From contig NC_135242.1 in assembly GCF_947623445.1 (NCBI RefSeq), positions 7,812,001 through 7,876,000 of the forward strand: a stretch of DNA of 64,000 nt. Reading direction: 5' to 3'. Of the stretch, positions 52,256 to 64,000 are shown in pieces (position 1 is the stretch's first letter; the number at the start of each line of letters is the position of its first letter). Position numbers and translations under genes: made by a program. Below the pieces are notes generated by a model. That model did not search any database. It was not told the origin of the DNA and saw only the letters and a list, made by a program, of their open reading frames with translations. The DNA comes from Clavelina lepadiformis. Taxonomy: Eukaryota > Chordata > Ascidiacea > Aplousobranchia > Clavelinidae.

Positions 52256-54855
52256 ATGAGTCGTGATACACATGAACAGCATGATGACGATTTTACTGCG
52301 GTTGATGCTTCAATGATTTCAAGCACTAGCCCATATCAACCAACTACTGAACCAGTTCCACATCGACATTCAGTTGTAGCAGGGATAGTTGTCGACATGA
52401 AGTTTGTCAAATCACTTGCAGGTATATGGTAACCGACAAAACATTATCATAATTTTATTAATGAGGCCATAACATATATAGCTAAAGCTTGTTAACTCAA
52501 AGCCAGTGATATAAACAAGTCTTAATGGTCGTGACACAAATCAAGTCATAAACAGCAGAAGTCCAAGTCAAGTTGAGTCATTTAACTTCATTCCAAAGGT
52601 AAGTCAAATCATGTCAGTAACGTTTATCAAGTCCTAGTCTTAACACATACCAAGTCACCGTTTATGATTTATTTTTCATTTTAGGTCGATGATAAACAGC
52701 TTTCTGAATACTCGTAACGTTAATGTAACTTGTAAGCATAAAACCTGATTTTATCCATTTCTGACGCTTTTGCACATTCAATAGAATGTATTGCATAGTG
52801 ATTTTTGAATGAATTCTTTCACAAATATATATAAACCGATCTTACAACGATTTGAAATAATTTGTTTTGTTACTGGAGTCAAGTCAACCAAAATTTCCAC
52901 GTTAACAATGAGTCATGTCAAGTCTTTTAAGAACTAAAACACAAGTCAAGTCTTTCCAAAAACCCGACTCAGGTCTTTCCATATCTGCTTAAAGCTGACA
53001 GGATCCATTATACTATATAATTTAATTTATCCTCATGAATTATATATCAAAAGTTAGTCAGATTAGCTGCATATATTCATGAAAATAGTATCGTGTCCTG
53101 TGTTAACATATTATTGGCACAATTACCTCAATTAACTACCAAATCTTTTTCATATGCAAATAGTGTTACACTCAACTGAAAATAATTCTGAAACTTGCAT
53201 AATCACATAATCAAATTTACAGTTAAGGTTGATAATAGTAATAGATAATAGCTTTTTATCTCATTTGTTCTCAATGCAAACTTACTTGAAATGCATTTAT
53301 GGTATTTTCAATGGGCTCTTGGGCCTTTATTGATGCTTTCTAAAACTTTACTGTCTTCGAAAATCAGTTTTTAATTTGGTTATCAACCTCTCTTTGTCAC
53401 TTCATGAAGTGTCAGTTAAATCATGTTTTGAACTTGTTGTTACATTGAACTTTTCTATGGTACTCTGTTGACCATATAATGGAAACAGCATAGCACTGCA
53501 CAAAATACCTAAGGATTGTTGTTTGTTTTACGCCAAGACATTTATTCATTCAAGTTGGTCATAATAAATGATTCCATCATTAAAATGTGCATCTAAGCTA
53601 AGGGAGATGGTTGTCCTATATAATAGGTTTGATTAACAACAATTAGATGGAAAAAAGTCTTCTTAAGTTTAAACCTCATATATAACCTGATGCAAAGGTA
53701 TGGTATGTGATTTAGTCAGGAAATTGTTTCATTGGAACGACACTACAGATTTATCATAAAATAATGCACGTTATACCAGCAAATATCGTGTAGTTACTTA
53801 CTGGTTATGATAAGGTAATACATAAATTATGTACAACTAGATTTTGAGTTTCGCGGAATTCTATGTGCTTGCCAGTGCAAGTGTGGACACTTAGTTGCGA
53901 TTTCATTGATTTTGCAACTAATTTTGTGATAATTAGCTTTGTTTGGGTCATGGAGCAGACAAAAACGTTTTCATCTTAAAGACTGAAGTTTGGAGTTAAA
54001 GAATGTAGAAGTAGGATAGGACTACTGTACTTTCTCACAAGCAGGCATTTTACTGGGACAAGTTAAGTTTCTTTGAGTTTCAAAACTTTCATCCAACTCG
54101 AAAATTTTGAGTTTACAAGCTTTGACTGTATGTAATTTACGACTACTCATTGTACAGTAGTTATACTATAATAGTACAAAAATTGACATAAGGATTTGAT
54201 GTATATACAAACTTACGTATTTATATCCAATTGTAAAATGAATTTTCTACCATTTGCCATTTTAATTCACTGTCATGAATTTGACTGTTTTGGAGCTAGT
54301 AAATGGTGGCTGTGCGCTGGTAATAAATAAACATTATTTTGTTTAATGATGTTTACATATGGTGTTCATAAGAAGTTTAAATGTAATATATGTTACACTT
54401 TGGTGAATTTTACAGGTTTGCTGAAAATAGTGGAATGGATTTTTAGTGTCGTCGTGGCAATATGCGTTGGCTTAGTTGGAAAATGTCCAAACACGTGTGC
54501 TCCTGTCAACTTTATGCAGTTTGTTGCCATATCAGCAATTATTTTTACCACCATACTTATTATTGTGTATGCTTTAGCCTTGCAACCCAAAATTCCCTTC
54601 ATCTATTGGCCTCTCACTGATCTGATCAATTGCATTGCATTTTTTGTACTGTATCTAATTGCTAGTTCCATTCTGGCAGCAAACACATTTTCTGATTCGG
54701 ACAAAGCAGCTATCGCTTTTGGATTTTTCTGTACAACAAGTTTTGCTGTCAGTACTTGGCTTGCATACAAGGCATTCTCAATTGATCGTCGCAAGCGTAA
54801 TTCTCCAGTGTCACATATTAAGGGTGAGCACACTGAAGCACAAGAGTTAGCATAA
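52256..54855 (+). CDS. CMTM4: CMTM4-like MARVEL-domain protein
   Basis: A CKLF-like MARVEL transmembrane protein. In mammals CMTM4 and CMTM6 protect PD-L1 and other surface proteins from degradation and act in membrane trafficking. Two exons: 52256-52421 and 54416-54855, giving 201 aa (human CMTM4 about 234), phase G|GT. The cytosolic N-terminus has SMISSTSPYQPTTEPV, almost the same as the vertebrate CMTM4 N-terminus. Four membrane segments follow in exon 2: IVEWIFSVVVAICVGLVG, FVAISAIIFTTILIIVYALA, LINCIAFFVLYLIASSILAA and AIAFGFFCTTSFAVSTWLAY. The tail is basic (RRKRNS). The open frame upstream of exon 2 is intron read-through. Possible polyadenylation signals occur near 55164, 55602 and 55803. 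Confidence 0.9.
52515..52985. repeat. AAGTC-rich degenerate repeat in the CMTM4 intron
   Basis: Many copies of the short word CAAGTC/AAGTCAAGT/GAGTCA cluster at both ends of this stretch (52540-52640 and 52875-52985), with a plainer middle. A small element with short subterminal repeats is possible, but no inverted termini or target duplication were found. Confidence 0.45.
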
Positions 54856-57800
54856 GGCCAACTGCTTTACTGCAATCATTCACAGCTAATTATGCGAAGT
54901 ACAGTAAATAATGCATTCTAATAAGCTCCCCCAGTACTTCTCTGCCAACTACCAATTTGTTCTTTTTTGCTTGTCAACTATTTTATATATACTGTATATT
55001 GAGTTGTTAATAGATGTAAGTATGAATCTGTGTCATTTGCAATTGTTTGTGCTTTTTTATTTATAAAAGCAAATGCATGGATATTTGTCTAGTTTCGTGC
55101 GACTTAAATATCACGATCAGCTTTATGTAGCCTTGGTTCAGATTATTCCTTTGTTTCGCTGAAAAATAAATAGGATATGCTTAAAATGCAGTAAACAAAC
55201 TTTAGAACTTTTGTCTTTGTGATGATAAATTCCTTTGCTTAATGAAAATTTTTGTTCATTTTTTACATTCCCATGGTTAATTAAGGTTTAATGTTGTGCA
55301 TGTAATACAGTTTTGTAAGTATTTGTTAAAGGATAGAATCACTTAAAAACAACTTACTCCTATGGCTTCGTGTTATACCAACACAGTAAAACAATCATGG
55401 TGCATACTAAGCATTCTTTTGCTGCATATTTTTAAACTGTATTAGTGTTGTTGTCTTAACTTTACAATATGTAACAATGCAACACGTAACATTGTATTTT
55501 TCCTATTTAAAAATGATGTGAACAGTTTGTTGAAATATTTTAGAGAAAACTAATTCCTGATAACATTTTTCAAAATGCAATGTGTAATGTTCAACCTTAA
55601 ATAAAATAATTTTTTGACCCAAATAACTGCGGTAATAAATATACCGTTTACACAAAATTATACCATACCTTTGAAGGTGTCTATTAATTATTCATGATAT
55701 GTCATTATATCATGATTGTGCTTCACGGTGGTATTGTTTAATAGACTGCATTACTATAATTATGTATCATGTTTATTGATGAATAGTTTGTGATAAGTTT
55801 TTAATAAAGAGTGTCAACACACATTTCGTTGATGTAGATTTCACTAAAAGTAGGTTAGATATTAATAAAAAAATGCACTATCGTTTGTCAGGTGTCTTAT
55901 TTTGTCATTTACAGTAACAGCAGTTATCACCAATGTTCCCTCTAAGCTGCGCGCGTGCGCAAATGCGCACTGCTGACACGGTCTCCGCGCACAGAAAATC
56001 TGTGCTGCGCACAAGAAAAAAATCCAACCTGAATTGAAAATAAAATAAACGCATAATTATGGCCACAGTGCGCACGTGGCACGTCTGATGTTGCTCACAG
56101 TGGTCCAAGGGACCGCTCAGGGAGTTAGTGTGTTTGCTCAGACTCGTGAAAAATTAGAGGGAACATTGGTTATCACCATATGTATAGTTATGCAAACTTT
56201 TAACCAACTCTCCTCCTTAAACTGTAGTTATGTTGCCTGTACGACCTAGTATTCGTTTACATTCATCAACCACTCTCGAGGGGGGATTTCCATGGGGCTC
56301 ATGTTTTTGTCAGATGTTACGATAAAAAAGTTTAGCATAGTGGTGGGTTAGAGTAAGAGGATTTGGAATGCAGGAAAAGAGTATGAAAGTTCGATCAGTC
56401 TGAGTAATAAGTTTAAATCGTGATTCGCCACCATTCGTTTTCTCCTTGCATGTACTGTATGCAGGTTTATGCGATACACTATTCGTGAATGGAGGCTATC
56501 GGGTCAATCACAAATTAACAAAATCGGACTTATACATGATGGCAGCTTATATCCTGATATATAACGACAAACAAGGCAAAATAATCATACAGCGTTTGCT
56601 AACGCTAGTACTTAATGTATGTCATTAATAAAAACAAGAAAATTGGGTTAATATAAAACGTAAGCTAAAGCTGCTTAGCATAAGAAAGACTAACAGTATG
56701 CTTTGTACGTAGATAATGGAGAGTAAGTCGTAAGATAAGTGTTTGTCTTATTTAGCATGCGTTCATGAAAATTAAAACAAAATTATCTACTTCAAAACAT
56801 AACATTGAAAAAATACGTAAAGATAGAAGTCGGTAGGACGTAACAAATACATTAGCATAAATTTACTAGCGCGTTGTCCTAAAATACAATCACTAAGGTA
56901 ACATCAGCTTAGAAAAACGTATTGAATATTTTTGCTATGATTATCATGAAATATGTATAAGAACTACTTCAACTGGATACTTCGAGAATTTACACGATCG
57001 TCACATGCAGTCTTGGACTTGGCTAAGTTAAACCAGAAAATACTAGTCTAGTAGTAGTAGTTTTTGTGGTTAAACGAGAATGGTAAAAGTTTTCCAAACA
57101 ATTTTTGTTTGGATCTGGAATCTACTCCTATGTACCACTGATAACAAGTTAGGGTAATTCCCTGTTTTCTAACACATTTGTTTAAATAAACAACGATTCA
57201 AACACTTTGCGATCAGTGAAATCTATTTATTTAAGCATCTCTATAGCAATAATAAAAGCGCTTTGGATACGTGTTAATATTTCTACCAAAGTTCCTTGGA
57301 CTTTTTGAAAAGAAAACCTTATCCACTGCCAGACTATTGAACGTTTTTCTAAGATTTTGCGTTGAGCGTAATTAAGGCTAAGTCGAAGGAGTTTTTAAAC
57401 TAATTGGCTATCACTGTTTCACCGGAAAAAAGTTTTACCTTTGAAATTTTTTTATTAGCCTAAGTTAACCGCTTAACATTGTAACCTAAACCTAACGCTG
57501 CCTGTCACTATTTTATTGGTAAAATTGTATGCTTAAAGCTATTTTTCATAGTTGCTTGTTAACATTACTTAAATGTTATAGCGTAGAAACCTAAACTTAA
57601 CTCAAACGTTTAGTTAATGTAGCCTAAGTCTAACAACAATTAAACCCTAATTAACCTAGTTTAAATTGACTTTTTTTCATATCCATTTTTCTAACCTAAC
57701 TGCTTATGTTTAATGTGTTAAACATTTGTCAAGTTTGAAGATAAAATTTTAATAAAATGTAATTTCAGTGATGTACAGTTGGCGATAGAATGCAGTTAGT

Positions 57801-58344
57801 AGGCTATAATTCCTTGGAAAACATGTTGCCTAAAGTTTATTTATTTATTTGTGTAACTTTAAAGCAATTTTATGCAACAATTACCAGGGAGCATTCCGTG
57901 TGATGAGTATGCTAAAGGTCAATTGGGCGTAAATGTATAACGATTACGCCAAAGGCGTGTTATCCCAACAGAAGTCTGTAATAAAAAGAGACACTGCTTT
58001 TTTCACCTAAACAAGACAAAATGGAAGATGCAAGTGAACTGGTAGTTTCCATGGTTTCAATACCATTGCACCAAGATGTGATTTGCTCAGTGCCCTGCCG
58101 AGGTCAACCCAAATTTATGCCATTCCACTGTAGCTCAAGCCAAAGATTTCCTGTATAACTTACATTGAATGTACCCTGGAGCAATTGGCATTAAAACAAT
58201 AGGAACTCTTAACTTAAGTACCAAATATTTCCCACTGCTAAACTGCTTCTATATATTTTTGTATTCTGAAAGATCTTATTGCTTTTAAACATAAACACTA
58301 CACACTTTAGGAAGTGTATCTTTTCAGTACCATTTACTCGCAAT
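54856..58344. other. Intergenic, CMTM4 to CFAP206
   Basis: Contains the long CMTM4 3' UTR region and the CFAP206 promoter, plus a short hAT element (55931-56168). No gene recognised. The frames at 56446-56628 and near 58021 lack resemblance and splice context. Confidence 0.4.
55931..56168. mobile_element. Short hAT element with CAATGTTCCCTCTAA ends
   Basis: A 238 bp element with inverted ends CAATGTTCCCTCTAA and TTAGAGGGAACATTG, 15 of 15 matching. The 8 bp target duplication GTTATCAC is perfect (55923-55930 and 56169-56176). The interior is rich in GCGCGTGCGCA-type words. From memory, similar ends occur in hAT elements of several animal phyla. Confidence 0.93.
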
Positions 58345-61300
58345 ATGTCAAGAGCACAAGCAGAGAGTGTTATAAAAAACATCATTCGTGAGATTGTGCA
58401 GGAATGTGCCGGCAAAGGACATAGTTTGTCTGAAACTCTTGTGGCATTTACGGTGAAAGCTGTTGTACTTGACCCACAAAATGAGTTTAATGTTGACAGG
58501 ACTCTCACCAAAGATGATGTACAAAAATTAATAAAGGTATCTTTACATCTAGTGTACTTCTACCATATACTTATTCTGCTCACCACAATTTTTAAAACTT
58601 TTAAAAGTGTTGTACATGACATTAATTAGACTGTATCAGATTTACTTAATTTTTAAGAATATTGAAAACATACTTTATCCTCGAGTAATTTTAGTTTTTT
58701 CTTTAAGTACTGTGTTGAAAGATTGGTTGATGTACGTTCACCGAGCTTGGATACAATAAAAATGCAAGTTTATTTCGACATGAATTACACAAGCCGCCGT
58801 GAGTTTTTAGATGAACATCGTAGAGTTTTAGAAGCCCGTTTAACACCAGTTACAAGGGAAATCACTGATAGTAGAGCAAGGTATGTTATTGTGTAATTAC
58901 AAGTTATACTACCTGGTTTTAAGTCAAGTCAAGTGTTTTTAAGTTTAAAATGGTACAAGTTTTAGATCAGATTCAAACAGATTTTTTTCATTTAAACATT
59001 AAAGAAATTGACTGTATTTCAAACAATGATAAAAAGTTTTCCATAGACAATTTCAATCCTACTTTGATGTTAAAACCACAAGTCTATACGATAAAGGTTA
59101 ATTACTAGCCAAAACCTTTTTTTTGCAAAACAGTAATTCATGTTGTGCAATTACAGCGCTATTAGTGTATAAGCTTCTTTTTATTACTGAGTAGAACCAG
59201 AGAAGAGCTTGAAAGTTTATATCGAAAAATAGTGTCTTATGTGTTATTACGATCTGGGCTCGGTTCACCAACTGATATTGCCGTTGTTAGAGAAGCCACA
59301 GGTATGGGTTTTTATTGTGTATAATATAAATACAGTATTACAAATAAAATGTAAGTTTCAACTTTAATTCTGAACTAGCTTTTTTAAAATACATAGTGTG
59401 CTTTTTAAGTTGTTTAATACAGGGCTTCTCAAACTATGGGTCGCGACCCCAAATGGGGTCGCGTAATGAAATTTTGGGGTCGTAATTTTAGTCTAGTGCC
59501 GGTAGGTTGTAGTCTTGCCATGATGTCAATCTGAAGTGGCCAAGTTTTTCAAAAAATCACATGGAAATGACTGCATTTTAGGGCCGTTATGTAAGTGGTC
59601 CTTGATGACTTTACAACCAGCCCGGCCTGTGCACATGGAAAAAGGCTATTAAATATTTTTATTGTCATGTTAATAGGCTATCCATTTCCAAGAAATGTGT
59701 TTTTGACGGATTGACCGCAACCGTTGGTGTGAAATGTCGAACGATAAAATATAACCAATCGTAACAATTGATGCATTGTTACGTTATCATCGCTGTAACG
59801 TATGGAATGCCAACGCCGCAAAAATAGCAAAGTGTTAAATTGAATGGGAACTTTGCAATTTATGTATTGTTTTCATAATTTGATTGGAAGGTTTTCAAAC
59901 GTAACTTTATAGATTCAAATCACGAAACAACAAGCCAAACGCCACAACCGGCATTCAAACGGGCTTAATAGTCTAGTCTTAACCCTAGTCTTAATAGACA
60001 AAAGAACTAACCCCGTTTTAATGTCATTAACGTGAATGTCCCCATAATGGGGTCGCATAGAAATATCTTTTTCAAAATGGGGTCGCAGAACAAAAAAGTT
60101 TGAGAAGCCCTGGTTTAATATATCATTTGTCCGTGATATTTATCTTATAATTTTACACATAATTGAGGTATGCAGCAAACTGACTTTAAAAACCATACAA
60201 ATAACATTTTAGCTGCATTGCAAAGTGTGTTTCCTCAAACGGAACTTGGCACATTTATGTCTTTAACAAAACGTGATAAAGAACGACAGCTTCAAGAACT
60301 TACTTTTATTGTTTCTGGGATTCGGTTGTTCAATAAAGAATGTGGCAAAGGAGGAGAAGGCATTGATGATTGTAAGAAATGAAAATTTTATCGTTTCAGG
60401 TTACATTTATACTTAATCATGGCTTTTCATGCTGATGAGATAAAATATTCATTTAGATGGTTAGTTCAATTCAACAGTTTCGACTTATGTTTAAATTTTA
60501 TCCTTGATTTTTGTTGGTAAACAGTGCCAGGTATATTGAATGAAGCAATTCCCGCAACAACACAAAATGTTGACATTGAAATCCAAAATAGTCAGCAAGC
60601 TGCGTTCAGGTGCATGGATTTGTACTGAATTACTGTACCGATACATAGGACCCCTAGTGATACTCTGCATGTGCATATGTTCGACTATGAATACTAAGTG
60701 AAATAACATTTTCATTGAAATTAGGTACACTGCATTGATAGAAAAATTTCAGAGTATTGAACCTCCAGTTTCTCCAAGTGAAATTCCTGTGCAGTTACTT
60801 AAAGACTCCTTAATAAACGTTCGACAACATGAAGCGTTTTTAAGGATTTTGCTGGTTAGTATTGCTACTGAAAATTACCTGTTTATTGTATTCTCTACTT
60901 CTTTGTGTTATTGTAGCAAAGTTTGTTAAGGAAATGTTTTCGAAAAATCTAATGTAAATGGTTATGCCAGAACGATATAATTGGATGTGCACAACAAGTG
61001 GAGATGCTTGTAAATCAGCTTAGTGCTCGGATGGAGCAATTACAGCAAACTGTTCAGTCCAAAACAGCTGTTCCAACAGCTCAAGTATATGTAAGTTGGC
61101 AGATTACATGAAATAACAAGTAAATAAGCTACATGATTAAGCCAATGACAACAGATTTTAAGTTCATTTTAACTTTTTAGCCTCAGTTCATTAGCATCTC
61201 TCATTTATGGACATGCTTCCAGGATGAAATGGTGCTACTCAGTGTGCTTAGCAATATTCTAGCCAGCATTGAGCCATTCACAAGGTAAAAAGTGTTATTT

Positions 61301-63371
61301 AAAAAAATATTAGCATTTTAGTGTAAAAACAGCAAAGTCTGTAACAATTTTTCTTGGTCTTTGTTTCTGGCTTGTCACCATAGCGTTCTATTTATGAATG
61401 TCTAAAAAAAGAAATACAGTAGAATTTGCTTTGCATTTTGGTAAGGTTGAGAATTTTGCTGCATAAAATTCTTCATTTACTATGACCAATGTTTGGATAT
61501 TATGACCACTTTTTCCATCTTTTTCAGTTTTTTTTCATATTTTTTTGTGTCAATTATAATGTAACTTGACAGCGGTAGTTGTTCCACATGTTTTTTTATT
61601 TCATCTACTTACGTTCATTTTCATGTTGCTGTTTCATGTTATTGAAATGAATGATGAATTTGCTTTATTTTTTCATTTTGAGCCTAACTGCATCAATCCT
61701 GCTGTAGTTAAATGGTACTGTAATAGTTTCAGTTATTGTGACAATTCGGATATTATAACCAAGATCGTATGGTCGAAAGGTCGTCATAGTAAGCAGAGTA
61801 TACTGCATTAATTATATCAGTTTTAGGTTAAAATATTACTTGATTTATCAGAACACAGCGTGACTTGTTTCCTGAGGAATTATTGACACCACATCTGGAG
61901 GATGTTGTGGTCAAGACTGATGAACAAAGGATTGTGGAAACTATGGGTATCTACTGTATTTATTGTTGGTTGTGAATTGTATTGCATGTGTATTTGCATG
62001 ATACTTTTTCTATTTGTCAAGTAGTTCTTCACCAATGAAATTCTATTGTTAGGAAATCGTGTTAATCCTGATGACTTTCACAACAATGACGACATTCAAT
62101 GGCTGTTTCCTGAAACAACAAAGAACTATGACAGGTTGCTACTTCAATATAGAGGATGTTGTGGTTACACTATTGTAAAACATTCAAGACTCTTGCTGCC
62201 AGGTATTATCACATGTCTTTTCTGAACCATTGAGTGGTACAGTTTGTGTAATCATAAGGAAGCATTTAAATATAAGTGCTTGTTGTTGCTTTGTGCAATA
62301 TTTTGCTTAATTTGCATACTGATTTATTATTAATTGAAAATGTTTGATTTTCTCAGGAAATCCTGACATAGGCATCTTGCAGTATCAAGACAAATTATAC
62401 GTGTTTTCTTCACGTACTGCTGCCTACGAATTTGCTCAGCAACCAGATAAATACATTGCATTTGTTGGTGAAGCTGCCAAAAGATCACCAGAGTTAATCC
62501 AGCTTCTTGAACTCCATCAGCAATTTGCTGCTATATCTCCATATTCCCAAGTTTGTATTTTTAATTTGTCCTCTCATAAATTGGCCGCATAGATTTCGCT
62601 ATTGTCATGATCCCATGCCTGATATAATTACAGGCTGAAGCTGGTAAAATGATTGAAAAGCCGGTGACGAAGTCAGACAGTGGAACACAAACAGATACTC
62701 ATATTCTGGAATACAATATTGTGAAAGACTATGAATGGAATGAGTGGGAATTAAGGAGGAAAGCACTAAAACTTGTAATGTGTTTTCCTTAAAAATAATT
62801 AAAAATATTTATAATTTTCCCCTAAGTATTTCGTTATCATGAATTTAACTCAGAGTTGGCTAAAATACAGGCAAATCTGCGCTCAAAAATTACAAAATCA
62901 AGTCAAACACATTTAAGCAACCTCCGAAGGGAAAACAGCACACAAGTCTATTTACCAAAGGAAATGGCGGTACAGACTAAGCGAAATGGGGAAAGCAATG
63001 TACCAAGACCTCAGGTAGTTTCACATGACTAGATATTCAAGTTTAACCTTACGTCACTTTAAAGGAAATAATCGTTCCAACAAAAATCTACTTAAAGAAA
63101 TATGTGCCCATTAAAAATTTATTTAACTAAAAGTTGTGATCAAGGAACATTAATTTTGAAAATCAAAAAAAATAATTAATGCCTCCAAAGGATCTTTTCT
63201 TATTTTTTTAAAAACTCTTAACATGTAGGAATGTTACCTTGAAGCATAGCTGAAATCACTTTTCATCGGTTTTTGCCATTTTTATAGATATTTTTAGCTG
63301 GGTTACGTGGAATTCGAGGAATTCGTACCATGGTGAAAATGGACCTTACTCGAGATGTAGATGAAGTGTGA
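58345..63371 (+). CDS. CFAP206: CFAP206, radial-spoke-associated ciliary protein
   Basis: CFAP206 (FAP206) docks radial spoke RS2 and dynein c on axonemal doublets of motile cilia. Fourteen exons: 58345-58536, 58708-58880, 59195-59301, 60213-60371, 60525-60609, 60725-60854, 60971-61090, 61181-61284, 61852-61946, 62053-62202, 62357-62550, 62634-62774, 62871-63014, 63288-63371, giving 625 aa (human 622), all phases consistent. Near-identical stretches include ETLVAFTVKAVVLDPQNEFN, SLDTIKMQVYFDMNYTSRR, SYVLLRSGLGSPTDIA, GIRLFNKECGKGGEGIDD, ELIQLLELHQQF, DYEWNEWELRRKALKL and the last exon FLAGLRGIRGIRTMVKMDLT. No defects are seen. Introns 3 and 8 contain small DNA elements. AATAAA at 63474. The start matches the family N-terminus (MSRAQAESVI). 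Confidence 0.97.
59420..60112. mobile_element. hAT element in CFAP206 intron 3
   Basis: A 693 bp element with inverted ends CAGGGCTTCTCAAACTA and GTTTGAGAAGCCCTG. The 8 bp target duplication GTTTAATA is perfect (59412-59419 and 60113-60120). GGGGTCGC words repeat near both ends. No transposase frame. Confidence 0.93.
61417..61805. mobile_element. Pogo/Tc1-type MITE in CFAP206 intron 8
   Basis: A 389 bp relative of the MITE at 36691, in opposite orientation. Read on the minus strand, shared segments include CTCTGCTTACTATGACGACC, TATAATATCC, a CAATAACTGAAACT.TTACAGTAC match, and GTGGTCATAATATCCAAA. Left flank is TA; the right flank reads CA, a likely mutation of the TA duplication. Confidence 0.82.
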
Positions 63372-64000
63372 AAATTTATTTGATAATGATTAGCTTCAAT
63401 GTGACATATTTCAATTGATACATGTCCTTTTATATTTTGTTCTCAGTAGTTCTAAGAAAATGTAAAAAGTGGAAATAAATGGATATTTCATTAAATAGAC
63501 TTTCACTAAACAATTGTTTTCAGTTAAGTTGATCTACACCAAAATATAGGCCTATATTTTTAAACCATTATCTATAGTAACAATAATAATTAATTGAATA
63601 AATTACGGAGTTTGAAATGCCGAAGATTTTGTATTAAATTATAACAGTTTGTGTAAAGTTGTACTGTGTAATTATTTGAACGATACTTGCTATTTTTTAT
63701 GCGTAATAGCAAACAGTTTGTCTTACACTCGTTATCTCGCCTTCGGCAGCATACAGCTTCGTTTGTTGGAGCAGCATATCTTACGAACTTAGATTACTGT
63801 TCACTCAGAATGATCAGCAAATCAGGTAGTAGCCAAGGGCATGGTTTCGTACTCGTACTCGTGTCCAGGTTCGTAGGTCGCATTAAGGCGAGCCCAGCGT
63901 TCTAATTGCTCTGTCTGAGTCTGACATATGGTCAGACTCGTGACCTGTTTTATAGTCTTTGGTTGGCCTTCAGCGTCACCTGGTGTCAACCTTAAAAGGA
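63372..64000. other. Downstream of CFAP206
   Basis: AATAAA at 63474-63479 is the likely CFAP206 polyadenylation signal. One TAGGCCTA palindrome lies at 63547. A 72-codon frame at 63687-63905 has no resemblance. Nothing else recognised. Confidence 0.4.

Noticed and set aside
54346-54415. Extension of CMTM4 exon 2 upstream to an ATG at 54346
   Set aside because: This is intron read-through: a good acceptor lies at 54413-54415, and the upstream exon with the conserved N-terminal motif joins in phase.
58279-58344. Upstream ATG in frame with CFAP206
   Set aside because: Residues before 58345 do not match the family, while the start at 58345 gives the conserved MxxxQAESVI N-terminus.

Overview
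The window is eukaryotic nuclear DNA: AT-rich, with multi-exon genes, GT/AG introns mostly of 100-1500 bp, and many DNA transposons. Gene content (a ficolin-like collagen/fibrinogen lectin, an XK-family scramblase, CMTM4, several ciliary genes) and compact spacing point to an invertebrate deuterostome, most likely a tunicate (ascidian). The tunicate call is inference; no species marker was seen.

Layout, left to right: the 5' end of IFT172 (minus, 1-1827, running off the left edge); two unrelated decayed hAT transposases (2.86-5.24 kb); NUDCD2 (5798-8623) and KDM8/JMJD5 (8747-10922), same strand and 123 bp apart; an XK-related scramblase gene of 752 codons (13233-18399) with an internally deleted piggyBac element 182 bp after its stop; a gene-poor stretch with small hAT elements (20.2-25.6 kb); a ficolin-like fibrinogen-related lectin (25626-30335) with two hAT elements in its introns; a Mutator-like element (31675-32678); PRXL2B (35468-37414); ZMYND12 (minus, 40620-44937); a second, larger Mutator-like element with a D-D-E transposase reading frame (48207-51062); CMTM4 (52256-54855); and CFAP206 (58345-63371).

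I could place exon boundaries with consistent reading phase for all eight complete genes, and for the two complete exons plus the edge exon of IFT172. Three host genes (IFT172, ZMYND12, CFAP206) act in cilia or axonemes. KDM8 and NUDCD2 may be co-transcribed.

The most interesting non-host signal is a set of three Mutator-like elements (7510-8104, 31675-32678, 48207-51062). Each has long terminal inverted repeats that are themselves arrays of a short (about 15-16 bp) tandem unit. Each is flanked by a 9-10 bp direct target duplication. The array unit differs between elements but matches between the two ends of one element, and two of the three carry related transposase sequence. A second unexplained signal is the strong excess of the palindrome TAGGCCTA (15 copies counted by eye, all outside exons). 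Protein comparisons to human orthologues are from memory, not from a search.
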